Assembly (NCBI GenBank): GCA_009617715.1 | Contig: VTFK01000163.1 | Coordinates: forward strand, 434,001-498,000 | Direction of reading: 5' to 3' | DNA: 64,000 nucleotides | Source of the DNA: Plectrocnemia conspersa | Taxonomy: Eukaryota > Arthropoda > Insecta > Trichoptera > Polycentropodidae | Shown here: one piece after another, positions 37,911 through 50,745 of the stretch | How positions within the stretch are numbered: position 1 is the stretch's first letter | Layout of the letters: the number at the start of each line of letters is the position of its first letter | Notes under the pieces: model-generated | Database searches by the model: none | Seen by the model: the letters and a program-made list of their open reading frames with translations, nothing else | What the model was told of the DNA's origin: nothing | Translations under genes and position numbers: made by a program

Positions 37911-38132
37911 CAGTGGCGTAGCTAGGGTATGTGCAGCCCAGGGCGACCCTTAAAATTGCCGCCCCCCCCCCCCTTTATTTTTTGCAAGATCATAAAATCA
38001 GCATTTCTTAAAATAATAAATTGGTTATTATTAAGCTCTTGTTATTCGTGGATGTATATATGTTTTAGTGCATTCAGGGTTAAGAACCACCATCCATCGC
38101 GAATATGACGCCCCACCATAGCTACGCCACTG
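37911..38132. mobile_element. 222-bp nonautonomous hAT MITE
   Basis: The left end CAGTGGCGTAGCTAGGGT (37911-37928) and right end ACCATAGCTACGCCACTG (38115-38132) form inverted terminal repeats identical over the outer 14 bases. The element is flanked by a perfect 8-bp direct repeat ATTGATTG (37903-37910 and 38133-38140). An 8-bp target duplication with a CAGTGG-type terminus indicates the hAT superfamily. The interior contains a C14 run near 37962-37974 and no transposase. The perfect target duplication suggests a fairly recent insertion. Confidence 0.9.
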
Positions 38133-38144
38133 ATTGATTGACTT

Positions 38145-41100
38145 GATAAATGAAATTTTTTGTAGTATTTTGTCGAACAATGCGACGTCACAATTCTGTG
38201 AATCTCAGTTCCTGTGGAAATACGCGTACCAGATGATCTGTTAGTCAACAAATACAGTCTTATAATAAATTATATTTCTACTAGTGAAAATATAACTTCA
38301 CTGCAACATATACGCTACATTATATTTATACATTTAGCAAATATTTTTATGTGATTTTATGGGCAATATAAATTTATAGCCTGTTTTTTTATGTAGTCAT
38401 AAAAATAATCCAGAACTGTAATTATCATGATTTTTTTTAGCTTGATACAATTATATCTATATGAGGCATTAAGAACTCAAATTACATCATATGCCGCATT
38501 AGCTATTTTGTATCGAATGTTTGCTTAAAAAATAATGTAATGCTAACTATTATTTTTATATATAAAGAAAATATACTTCTTTAGGCATACGCACAGCATA
38601 TCTTTATTTTTCTCAAGGGCCGCATGAATACTAAATGAACACGCCCTCAACTTCTATCGTAACTCGCAAAAAAATCTTTTCGCGGATCACATGAATATAA
38701 AAAACATATTTATAAATATTTTATTATTGGTTTTAAAGTTGTAAATAATATATTAATATATGTAAATAATATAAAATTTGGTTGTATATTTAAAGTAGAA
38801 CTAATGCATTTTGCTATTATATTTAATAAAATACAACAATACAATAGCAGTTTATAAATATTAAGCATTAGATTAATCATTTATAAATATAAACATGTAA
38901 TAATAATAAGTTATATTTTTCATGGATCATAGAAAGCTGAAAGTAAACAATATACAGGCCTATTGAAATATTCATTATGGACAAAACTAGGCGGTACTCT
39001 GGCAACACTGACGTGACGGTGGCGTATAGCAGCACATTATTTGGCGGAGCGCGACGGGAAGACGACAACCGGCAGTGCCTCGTCCGTCGATTACTCACAT
39101 CATTTTAATACGTAACTAAACCTTATATAATTTAATAAATATTAATGCAGCGGCTTAATCTGTGTCTAATCGTCTGCGAAAATTCAAATATATTAACATC
39201 TTAGTATACAATCGGCAAACAAAGTACATCTTATTATACAATCAACAAACTACCAAGTAGTTAAACGTTCATATATCTTGTTTTTTCATTAATTGATTTC
39301 GGCAAAGATACATAGCTGATGTTATATTACCATACACATTCCTTTTTGCCAGGTCGCTAAAACGTCTTTTGCTGGCAAAAATCTAATATTTAACTCTTTT
39401 AAAGAATATTGTGAATGGGCTATACAATGTTATTAAAAAAACAATATTTTTCTTCAAATTTAAACATTGTCAAAACCTATTTTACGCAGTCAAAGATGGT
39501 CCTGCAGCTATCTGACTTGTAAATAAATATAAAAAATAACATAATCGAAAATGAGTCAAACGAAAACATAAAAAGTCGACAAAAACGAAAATTCAAAAAA
39601 CTCGACAACCTCGATTCATGGGAAGTTCGACACTGCCGCCCGATACTGACACCTGATTTACGTCTCTATACTGAAATACAATACATAAAACATATTTTGG
39701 GCAATAAAAAATATATTCATAATTCAATATATCATGTAATATCATTGATTACATTATGATTACGGTAAAGAAAGTAAAGTTTGCCGTGAAAAAATATTTT
39801 TAATCAGATTTCGACACTTTGCGCTCATACTGTATATGCAATTTTCCATTAAAGCCGAATTTTCTTTTTCGTCTTATGCTTGGCACGTTTTCAACGAACC
39901 CGACCATATTTCTTTCATTTTGAAAGTCTTTTCGAATGGTATAATATTTACCATAATTTTCACATTTTCCATTCTGACGCGATTCGCGATTTATACGTAA
40001 TCATAATGGCCGATTTTTCATTCCCGCTGACACATATTGCATTATCTTTAAATATAAAATATTATAAATATATGCACATAATGTCATATTAGGAGCATCT
40101 CTCGTTTCCCAAAAAAAATCAAAACTCACTCCGAAAGTTACATATTCATCAATTGTTGCGTGCATATATTTTCACGAAAAGTGTAGCGTTAGGCATGGCC
40201 ATTATAGCGAATTTCTAAATTGCGATATAATTGCTTCAAAAGTTTCGAGTTTGGCTTTATATGCGTGACTGTGAAAACATGGACTGTCTGAAAATTAAGG
40301 TCAAAAATATAAACCCACCTTAATACATCCACTATTCAAAATAAAGTCAACGTTTGATTAAGCTCCAGAAATTTTATTCGGTTTTGAAACATGGCTTATG
40401 ATTCCAATTATTTGGGTGTTGGATTAAAAAACTTTTGTTTATACCCAACATTAACGACCTATAAATACGCCTTAATGTTGTTTCACTTCTGTATGTTTCA
40501 CGGTATTTTATGAGAAGTCGTAAAATATTTCCGAGTTAATTAAATCGTATTTTTTCCTGAATACATTTTAGTGTTATTAAATAAAATTCTATGTTTTTAT
40601 ATAATTTATAAATAGTCAGATTTTTATTTTAAAATATAATATGTTCCATTTTCAAAATGAATAATATCTATTTATTTATATTTTTACGTACCGCTTATAA
40701 AAAAATATCTGACCATTGTAATTTTAAAAATAAAAAACGGAGCTTTAAATGTGTTCCTTACTATTAATAATTACTGATAAATACAGTTTATTAATCAATT
40801 TGCTATGTAAGAATTTGCCGGTTTAATCAAAGCTTTTTATATCCTTTTGAAAATAGCTTTTATTGGTTACATTTAGCAGTGTGATGAAAATAACACAACT
40901 GTTTGGGAACCCACGCGATATTTTTATGTTCCGTAAAAATATACCAAAAGTTACAATCCAACGACCATTGAAAAGACAGAGGGAAACCACTACTTTGTAA
41001 TATATTTCCTAAAAGGGCACACAGGATAAAAATATAAGTCAAAATTTAAAAGCTCTGTCTGTTTAATGCGACAATAATGGCTTGTATGTATATGTATACA

Positions 41101-44100
41101 TGCAAGCCATACATAATATATTATGTAGAAAAGTATATATGTATACATTTGTATGGTATTAAGTGTTCTATAATGAGTATGTATTATACCCATATATTTA
41201 AAAAAACATCAACATTAAGTCAGATTTCATGATGAAAAATGGCGAGCTAATATTTCACTTCAAAGGTATTTATTAAAAGTGGTGCAAAATTCAGGTAATG
41301 CGGCAATAAAAATCTAATTTCTCTTCGTTTGTGACTCACTGAAAATGTTTCCGGTCTCTGACGAATAAATAAATACAAATGAACTGCTCATACAATTGCG
41401 TAGTTATAGCATAACTTTTATATAACATAATATAAAGAACGTTTTATATGAAATAAACATATTAGATATTATGTATTTATGTATGTACATATATTAATAT
41501 TTATATATGTATTTAAAAATTATATCTTAATTAAAAATGCATCATTGGTAATACGATATATATTTGTAAAAGTATTGCAAATGTTTGGTGGATTTATATT
41601 AAATTAATTTAACTCACTTTTTTATTCCTCTTTTACTTAATTCATAGAAAATCTGAATTGTAAATTAGAGAGTTTAGCAATTGTATAGAAAGCTACAAGA
41701 GCAAAAGTTCAGACAAACAAAACTTTAAATCAGCATTTCGAATCACCACTTAGATTTTCGAAAGTGATAAATTACTACAAGATAAAAACTCTTCAAACCC
41801 TTTTTTAAAAGCCCAGGGATAATATATTGTACATTTCATTTGTATTTTTTTAATGCTAGTCTACAAATAACCACTTTGGAAGTTATGCTTTAAATAAAGG
41901 ATGTACTGGAAGCGGAGCTAAACAATAACGCGATTGCTTCTAAGTTATCCTTCTCTCCCATCAGCGCTCGATATTAACATCTGCATTTTTATTATACATA
42001 TTTAGGTATATATAATATACTTTTGTGTAATAAACTGTGCTTTTACACACTCAATTTGCAAAACTCTAAAATGACAATATATTAGCATTTAAATTATAAT
42101 CTAATAATAATATATTTTAATAAAAAAAGCCATTTTTCCGTCAGAGATTTTCTTGTCATCTTTAAGCTCTTTAAGAAAAATATACTGTATGGCTAAGAAT
42201 AGTAGTTTTTTGAGGCGTTTTAAAAGGTCGAGTTAGCTGATGGCAACTCAGAAGCGAAAGCTGTGCTGCATTAAAAGTCTAACGATTGAAGCGGAAATGC
42301 TTCTCAGCTAGCTTGGTGTGTGTTTGGCTCCACTAGCTGTTATCTCAAAGTCTGAACTGATGCAAGTTGGAACTGGAGATGTTAATCTTAAGTTAGAAGT
42401 GATTAATTCGAAGCGGTGTACCGGCTCTTATTTTGTTGAAGAATAAGAAAAGAGAAAACATATTTTATCAGTCCTCCCAATTTTTTTTTGATCAATCACA
42501 GTTCAATTAGATGTACACTTAAAGCTTTGTACTCTTCTTATATGATTATAGAACAAGAAAAAATATGTTCTACTTGAACAGGTCTTTCTCTTAATGCTGC
42601 CTTTGAATTCGTATTTTGTAACAAATACATATGCTTTTTTAATATAAATAAAAGAGTTTGTTCTCCTTCAGAAATTAAATTATTATCTGCGTTTTTGGTG
42701 TTAATTGCGCCGAAAAGGATTTTTTAGCATCACATCGCATAGTTCATTATCCTCAAAATCATTTCCTCGCGGTGAACTTACCTCTATGACAGGTTAATAT
42801 TTTTTCACATAATATTTAATATAGATAAAAATTACAAATAAGATAAGTCGCTTACTAATGTGCAACTATTATAAATAATTTTCTACCTGGTAACAGAAAA
42901 AAAGTAAATAAAATCGTTGATTTTTAGAATCAGACTTTGTATGAGGCAATTATATCTTGGTATTATGAATTGCTACATAAGAGTTAAAAATTGGCAATAA
43001 ATTATCATAAATATACATATGTATATACTTTTTATCCTTTCTACTTTTTACGTGCTAAATAATTTTATTTGTAACCAGTTTTATTCATTTTACGATTGTC
43101 TTACATACAGTGGCGTTTAACTAATCACACTTGTGTAATAATCATATTTTTGATTTTAAATACTTGTGAAATAATTCATATCAATCAATCAATATGAAGT
43201 AAAAATAAAACAAATATTAATATTTTGCCTTACAATAGTTACACATGGACATTTTTTAATAATTTTAAAAGTTCATTTAAATTCGACGCTGGTATATCTT
43301 TAATATTATTTTAATTGTTTCCATATTTACATATTATTAAAAACATCAGAATAAATTTAGATATTCTTAGGTTACGCTTGGACTTTGTTGGAAATATAAC
43401 GTTAATATATACACTCTTCAGAACCTTTGGTTGTATTGAGCTTGTATTGCAGATTAAATTTTTTTAGTCAATCTTTTCACTTAAAGGCAATTCCATTGAA
43501 ATTTTAATTCATCGTTAAATAATATATATGTATATATATATAATCTGATTTTGTATGCATAGCTAAAGCGCCTGGAAAATGTGAAACATGACCTATCGAT
43601 TATTATTCTACTATATATAACTATACATACATATATATGACCTTTTGATCACTTTTATTGTTCAAACAAAGTTTGTGCCCCAAAGGGATAGTTCAAGACC
43701 ATAGCACGGGTGGAAACAATGTGGGAGATCGCAGGATAAAGCGTGTTCCAGAGAGAAAAAAACTTTGAAATATATATAATAATGTCATTGTATAAATGGT
43801 AATATACATTAATATTTTCACTAGAACTCAATGAGATGCAAGTGCTTTCAATATAAACTTTCTCATATAAATTAAAGGAAAATATTCATATTAATTATAT
43901 TAGATAAATAATACCTTGGGCATATCCTTTCATTTCATGGTAAATATTACAGCACTGTTGAAATGTCTCACATATCGTACCATAAACCTCATTTATCGTG
44001 TATCATTTTATTTAAAATATCATAGTGGATCAAAATTCGGTTAACTAATGAAAAATATCTGAAAACCGGGTGTTTGAATGCTCTAGTGTCGTGCGAATAT

Positions 44101-44880
44101 CACCGCGTATATTGACCGTAAAGTGTTAAAAATTATTTAAATACATTTTTATTTTCCTGGTACGCGATTCGGTTTTATGGTTACAGATTTCATTATCACG
44201 AATATATGATATGTGGAATATATTCATGAAAAAATATCTGCCAGCACTGCCATGAAACGAACTTTTCAAAGTGTGTCAAAATTCGAAAAACAGATATTTT
44301 GATTTATAATATACATATGTATGTATATAATATAAATTATAACTATGTGTCAGTATATAATAGTGAACAAAAATTCAAGAATCAATTCAAGAATCGTTTA
44401 CTCGGGTAGTTTATGTAAAAATACCCGAGAACCGGGTAATAAATTTGACCGGATATTTAGATGCCCTATCTCTAATTAAATTTATTAGAAAAGCATATTT
44501 TTCACTAGCGTCTTCAGTTAAATTTTATTTTCGCTAGGTAAAATATACATATATGTATCTACCGATGAAAATATACTTGGACTTCACTAGTGAAAATATA
44601 ATTTTACTGAAAAATAAACATTCACTATAACATTTATACATCGCATGTAAATAAAAAAATGATAAGTATGTAAATATGTATTATTACATATGGAAAAGTT
44701 GAAATCGTATAATTTTTTTAATTAACTGACATGCATCCCCCCATTCCACTTAAATGACGTCCCTGGTTGAAAACAGTAGTTGCTGTGCTTTCGTATTTGT
44801 ATGGACCCCAAAAATATTTTTGCTCCGCTTTAACTAAGCACGGTCCTGTTTTATACCTGTCGTGCACATTTTCATTTCCA
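38145..44880. other. intergenic DNA, no supported gene; candidate regulatory patches
   Basis: Mostly AT-rich. The stretch at 38960-39110 is GC-richer without a recognisable frame. The stretch at 39840-40260 is a balanced-composition block with homeodomain-type and CpG words ('GATTTATACGTAATCATAAT'), resembling conserved noncoding DNA. Palindromic 'TATGTATACATGCAAGCCAT' sequence occurs near 41091-41110. Nothing else is supported. Confidence 0.4.
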
Positions 44881-45069
44881 GTGTGACATTTAATTAATTT
44901 TTAATTTACGGCCATCGTCAGTCTTTGGCGTATAATAGGTGTGGTGTTGTCAAATTTGCAGTTGGCGCCGTTTGTTTCGCAGTGCCGCAGTGGAAGCGCC
45001 AATCGTTACGTTGCGCGCGCCGTTTGTCCGTCGCGAACGTCACACTCGGCCAAGCGCCGCCACCGAGCC

Positions 45070-46829
45070 ATGGTGAGTCTCGACGTCAGCTCCTGCACAT
45101 ACACACACGCACGCCCAATTCTCCAGGACTGGCGAATCGGCGTCCGCGACGCGCCGGTACGCCTTCCGCTAACCGACGGGCTTTGTTCCAGGTGATGGAT
45201 CTCTACAATAACAACCCGGCGCCGACCAGCGCCATCGCTCTCACCAACGTCAAGGAGCAAGAACTGTTCAACTACTCCCTGGTCCTCCTCAAGGGTAACG
45301 TACCGTGGAAGGCCGGGGACGAATGCAAATTATACTCTACGATTTCGCACGGCGGCGAGACCGTTTCGGCGACATGGGACGTCGTTCAAGGCGAATTCAA
45401 GTGCATCTTCGATCTCAAGAGAGGCTCGAATCGTATACATCTCCGCTACGACTCCGACTCTCGCGACCTAGTCTTCGAATACGCGCCGAGAAAGACGAAT
45501 CTCAAGGTAACGCCCGTTTACATCGTATGTCAAGGACACGACGGGCGCTTTCAGAGCCCCAAGGACATGGACGACTCCGTCGAGAGCGCCTGCTCTAGAA
45601 TCGCGATAGGCGCGCGACTCATCCAGTGCATCATGGCTGAAAAACTATACGAACTAGGCCTCGGGCGGAAAACGTTCCAACTAGAAAATGAAGTCAATCC
45701 TAAAAAGCCAGAATGCATAATATTCAGAAGCAATTTAAACGTTAACAAAGCTAGAAAAATGAAAGAGAGCGAATTGTGGTGCCATTTCGGACGAGAGCTG
45801 ATGCTCTCGGAATTGGGCAGCAACGAACGTAAGTTCTTAGCGTTTATATCTTGCACTAGATTCAAAGGAATGGATAACGTCGATAAAGTTTTGACTCACG
45901 AAGAAATCGTCTCCATGACTGAAGGTCACGCCGCGTTGGGCGGCGGAGGATTAGCAGTATTCGGCTCGGCCTGCCTATACACCTGGCCTACGCGCGTCGA
46001 CGAAATCGTAAATAAATTCCTAGACACGACAATAATCGACGCTAAACGATTCATGGACGACAGTTGCTATCGCGGTACGATGGGCGGCTGTTTCGCTACC
46101 ACTCTAGGATCAGTATGTCACGAATTAGGGCACACTTTCGACTTGGGTCATACGAAAGACGGCATAATGGGACGCGGCTTCGATCACATCGATCGAGTGT
46201 TCACGGTCGGCGATCGCAGAGGGTTGGTGTATAAAGACGCCAATTTGAATTTTAGCGGCAAACCCACTCAGCACACGACGGTTTCGCTCACTAGGAGTAT
46301 AAACGTCACGATGAACATCGGAGAACCGCTGAGGACTTTGGGACCCAGGAGCAAAACGACACTCGGCAACTTTATCTCGATGAGCGACCAAACTAGGCGA
46401 GGACCCAACGTGACGTCGATAAACCGACTACCGTTCAATTCGAACGCTAATAGTAAAAGTATGTACGAATCTAAGCGAAATTCGATAATTCGATCGAGCA
46501 ACGACTATACCTACTGGACCAAGAGCTGCGGAGTATTTTTAAGCTATCACAGATGGTTCAATAACGAATACGGCAGAGAAAGAGAAGTGATCACGAGATA
46601 CCTGAAATTCGATAAAAATAAAATGATGATCTTATCTACTGCCGGAATCAGGGTAGTGGAGGTGCGCGAAGAAGCGACGGGAATGGTGATAGACGCGTAC
46701 GAATTCATAGATCCCGGTCCCGAGAAGCGATTTTTGATACCTTTCACTTCAGCTGCTAAGAACAAGATATTGGTGATAGTCGTCGAAGACGATCTGGGCA
46801 ATGTTCTCAAGCAGTTGTTTTCTTATTGA
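45070..46829 (+). CDS. zinc metallopeptidase, YIL108W/Metallopep family
   Basis: Predicted intracellular metallopeptidase related to yeast YIL108W (Pfam 'Putative peptidase family'); its substrate is unknown. The zinc-binding and catalytic motif HELGHTFDLGH (HExxHxxxxxH) is at residues 311-321 of the spliced product, followed by 'GIMGRGFDHIDR'. A C-terminal region with 'TYWTKSCGVFLSYHRWFN' is also typical of this family. The frame is open from 44925, but I prefer a spliced start. ATG at 45070-45072 has an excellent context (GCCGCCACCGAGCCATGG) and is followed at once by donor GTGAGT. The intron is 45073-45191, ending TTTGTTCCAG, and the main exon is 45192-46829. This gives 546 residues beginning MVMDLYNN. 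Residues encoded upstream and through the intron are compositionally unlike the rest. A simple start at ATG 45195 is the alternative. No signal peptide was seen. An AATAAA lies at 47170. Confidence 0.9.
45073..45191 (+). other. 5' intron of the metallopeptidase gene
   Basis: A 119-nt segment with donor GTGAGT directly after a strong-context ATG and a pyrimidine-rich acceptor TTTGTTCCAG. Its length is not a multiple of three, yet removal joins ATG in frame with GTG ATG GAT, which supports it as a real intron rather than coding sequence. Confidence 0.7.
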
Positions 46830-46933
46830 AACGTGTAAATTTCGCTTAAAAGTCATATTACTAAGTTTGTTTATATAATTAATTAAGCCCATTCGACAAT
46901 AAGCGCTGAGTTATTAGATGCTAGAGCTTAATT

Positions 46934-46958
46934 ATATTATTATTATTATTATTATTAA
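46934..46958. repeat. (ATT)n microsatellite
   Basis: Uninterrupted trinucleotide run in the 3' flank of the metallopeptidase gene. Confidence 0.8.
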
Positions 46959-47169
46959 TACGAGTGAGTGGCACCAAGTGCTTTTAGTCTTCGACAAACA
47001 TTCGTAAGCTTCGCAGACAGGATAATCACCGATAAAGAACACGTGTGTCAAGCTTGATAACGATATAATCATGATATAACACGAAGGGATCTCAATCAGT
47101 GCCACCGAAAAATTTAAACGATACACATAATAAATTATGATATATTTATTATTAAAAATATACTTCACT

Positions 47170-47175
47170 AATAAA
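47170..47175 (+). terminator. candidate poly(A) signal of the metallopeptidase gene
   Basis: AATAAA about 340 nt after the stop codon. It is one of several AT-rich candidates, and the chosen site is an inference. Confidence 0.35.
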
Positions 47176-47509
47176 TTAAATTTCATTTGTTTACGTGATT
47201 TTTCTTTTTATTTTTCGCTATAATGATATACGTGATCAGTATTGTAGTTGTAATTAAAGAGCGTAATAAATAAGTAATATGCGACGGAGCAGTAAAAAAA
47301 TCTGTGATCGATTCGTTCGAAACGCTCGACGGCGGTGAAAAGGGAGTGCTGATATTTAAACGTTTTAAAAGTGAAATTAATTGACCGCGCGCTATCGATC
47401 GGAAACCCTGGCGGCGGGCGGTAGGGGGTTAGGATCGACCCACGTGACGTTGATGACATTGATAGCTGTCAAAATAACTTGAGCATGCTTAAATTCTTCA
47501 GTGGTTGCT

Positions 47510-50500
47510 ATGGACCCGCAGCGAGATGCAGTTTACGAGGAGGACCCTTTCTTCAAGCCCATCCTCAGGCCGTTTCCGCCGATAAAGGATGGAAAGATCG
47601 ATACGGAGCAGTTTCTGGATGCGGCCAATGGCGTCGTGGACATGGTCGGTCAGTATCGACGTTATGGTCAAAAAATCATTTAATGCTTTCACTAATTTTT
47701 AAATTATGTTGAGCATATTAATTTATTTAAATTATAAATCAAAATATACTTGAACCGATTTTAATGTTTTCATTTATAAACCAATATTATTTTCACGTTA
47801 AATGTAGTTCTAGACGTTCCTGCATTATTAAATTCACTTTTAGCACTTCAATTAATGCACATTTTGTATTAACTTAAATAATTCATAATGTAATGTAATG
47901 ATTTATATTTAATAATCTCATTTGAAGCGGAGTCGGACAATTTTTGTTGTAATTTTATCTTGCTGCAATCAATAGCTAATTTACCCGACTATTTTGCACC
48001 GATTCTCTTCTAATACACTTTATTTTACCGATTTATCTTTTCACTAGTATAATGTAGTAGCAGAAATACACGTCATTGCTTAGCCTTTTGCGATTGAAAA
48101 CTGGAATGTAAAAAGACGGCAATGGTTTTCTTTAATACAAATATTGTTTTTATTAGATATTAGTACATTTTATAAGTTGCTATTGTAATACTTTATCCAA
48201 ATTTATTTTAACAACTTTATCCCTTAAATATATTAACAGTCATTGCAAAACGAAGTTTTACCGAGATAAAACGTCACTCGGTATTAACGGAATGCAAGAA
48301 ATAAAAACATCTTTGGCTTTAGCACAGCCAGATCAAGTTATTATATTTGGTATTTTGATTCATAATCTAGTTGAATCCATGTTACTGAGTAGCATAAATC
48401 AATCTCTTTGAAGTACCCACTTTTAACAGTTTGACTGCAACTGGTGACTATGTGGTGGGCATCTATTTATGCCGTAAATGTTTTAAATGTTATAGTTCAT
48501 TAAATTAAAGTGATTTTCAGTCTCAAATTATATAAAAAACCAAATTACTAGGCTGAAAAGTTCATGGCACATTTAGGTGTGTCTGGACTTCTTACCGTGT
48601 CTGTCTTACCGTCGAGATTTTTTACTGTGTTATTTTTATATTACGCAGAGGTTCAGAAATATCCAAACAGCCAAAGTTGGTGTGTACAATTGTACACATA
48701 GTGAACGAAAGGGTCTTTCGCTTATATTTAAATGTAAATCGCACTTTCTTGCATCAATTATTGCGAAATTTTTGTGGGATGAGGGGAACAGGGTGTTTTC
48801 TAGGACGGGTGTTTTCTAGAAGTGAACCCAACTCAAACCCAAGATGTCGTAATGTTTAAATATTCAAAATTTTGCTTGAAATAGTTTTAATAATTTGAAG
48901 TAATGAAAAATATAATTAATTTAAAAAAATGAAAGAAGATGGAAATAATAGACTAAAAGAAATAATAATTGGTAAAAATATAAATAATTACAGAAATAAA
49001 AAATAGATTACCACAATATTTCCAATTATTGTATTAAAAAAATAAAAAAAAACAGGAAATTAAAAATACATTTAAACAAAACACAAATATGATATATCAA
49101 TAATACTAAAATAAAAGAAAACAAGTAAACAACTTTTAATTTATTTATTTATTTTATTTAAAAAATTTAAAACAGAAAAAAACATTAAGAAACATTTTAT
49201 TTCATAGGGAGTATGTGAATTTTTCTCATTAAAAATTGTCCTCACGGTAAATAGTCTCCACGGTAATACGTCCACATGGTAAAAACGTTCGCACGATAAG
49301 ATGTACATGGTAAAATGGCCGTGAATCCACCTTAAGGTGTCCAATGCAAACTGGCGATTTTATTCATAGTATTTATAGATGTAATCTGCGGTCAAAGGGT
49401 TAAATAAATCACATATAGTTGACCATGATAAAAGCATTGTAATTCCAAATTTATTTTAGTAAATTTAAAAGATTGTCCCTGAAATGTATGATCAAGTAAA
49501 GCAAGTCTTAACAGAAATTGTAATTTTTTATAGTTAAATGACACATTGGATAAAATTATTGAAATGCGAAGAATGAAAACTTTACCTTTAGTCGGTCAAA
49601 ATTGTTGTCTCAGTTATATTCAGTAGCAATATTTTAATGCACAATCTAGTTTCAGATGGTTCCAAAGAACTTGGTAGGAAATTATTCTGTTTGTTCCCTA
49701 TCCCTAACTCATTATACAGATTTATATTTACTATTAGACACTAATTGTTGTTTTTATTCGGTTACTCCTTACCATAATAACCTATACAAAATAATTTTTC
49801 GAAATATCAAAAGTGACAAAATGTCCACTGTTTCTCTGTTCAAAATTTCTGGCTCTTGGCTAAAATAGTGTGGAAGTAGTTTGTGAACATAATTACATAA
49901 GTACACCATTTGTATATAATGATAGTTACTATTTAATTTTTCAGATAAACTTGGCCATGTCTTCAAACCTGTCAAAAATGACATGGGTGGAAATATCGAG
50001 GTAAATAAACTCAAATATATTTCATTTTATATGAAAGAGTATGAAGCATTTTAAGTTGTCAATTTAATGCAGAATTAAATATTGCTATTGATTTAAATGG
50101 CACGACCTAATATTGCATGTCTATGAATGGATTACATAATCTGTTTTGTATTGATTTCAGAAAATTAACAAACGATACCAATTAGACAAACTTAAGAATG
50201 GAACGATTCATGATATGATTTTGGCAGAAAAGCACGAAGGATGTGATTTTGCAATAACGGCCCTATTATGGCTTACAAGGTATACATTTGTATTATATGA
50301 AGCATTTAACATTTTTTGTATTAATTCAATTTTATTGTACTTTTAGAGGTTTACATTTTATGGAAGTATTTTTAGAAAAAATAATCAAATCATCTTACGA
50401 TGAAAATCCTTCGGACTGCTTGACAACCGAACTGTCCGAAGCGTATACAGATTCTTTGAAAAAGTATCACAAATGGTTGAATCAAAAAGTTTTTCTTGTG

Positions 50501-50745
50501 AGTAACTCAATTTTTACGTAACGTGTAAGTCTTCGATTGCAAAATTTATTGAGAAACTCGTTTTACAGGTGATTTGCAGAATGTGTCCGTCGAGGAAAGA
50601 CTTTTTGAAATCCTTAAGCAACAACAATGATTTAAAGCGTTTCTTTAAAGACACCGAATCTTTCGTGGAAACACTTCGTGAAAACAGGCTTCAAATTAAT
50701 TGCTTGTATGCAGCCAATAACCTCAACAATGAAGATACGGTTTGA
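47510..50745 (+). CDS. GLTP: glycolipid transfer protein (GLTP), five coding exons
   Basis: Cytosolic lipid-transfer protein that moves glycosphingolipids between membranes. Exons are 47510-47648, 49945-50000, 50161-50279, 50347-50497 and 50569-50745; all introns are GT/AG and phases join cleanly (642 nt, 213 residues; human GLTP has 209). Headgroup-binding residues are preserved: D59, N63 and K66 in 'NDMGGNIEKI' (human D48, N52, K55), W102 in 'LLWLTRGLHF' (W96) and H146 in 'KKYHKW' (H140). The N-terminus reads 'DPFFKPILRPFPPIKDGKID'. The start is ATG 47510; a GTG lies in frame 9 nt upstream. An out-of-frame ATG at 47485 could form an overlapping upstream ORF if transcribed. The first intron is large (2.3 kb) and holds no gene I recognise. 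The gene begins about 680 bp after the metallopeptidase stop. Confidence 0.95.
47649..49944 (+). other. large first intron of GLTP
   Basis: The donor G|GTCAGT and acceptor TTTTTCAG are consistent with phase 1 on both sides. The interior is AT-rich. A GC-richer stretch at 48560-48850 and another at 49190-49330 have repeated 'ACGGTAA' words but no recognisable frame. Confidence 0.75.

Noticed and set aside
44925..45191. N-terminal extension of the metallopeptidase open frame
   Set aside because: It crosses a segment with a donor after a strong start codon and a good acceptor. The encoded residues are Arg/Pro/Ser-rich and unlike the family, so it is 5' UTR and intron read through by chance.
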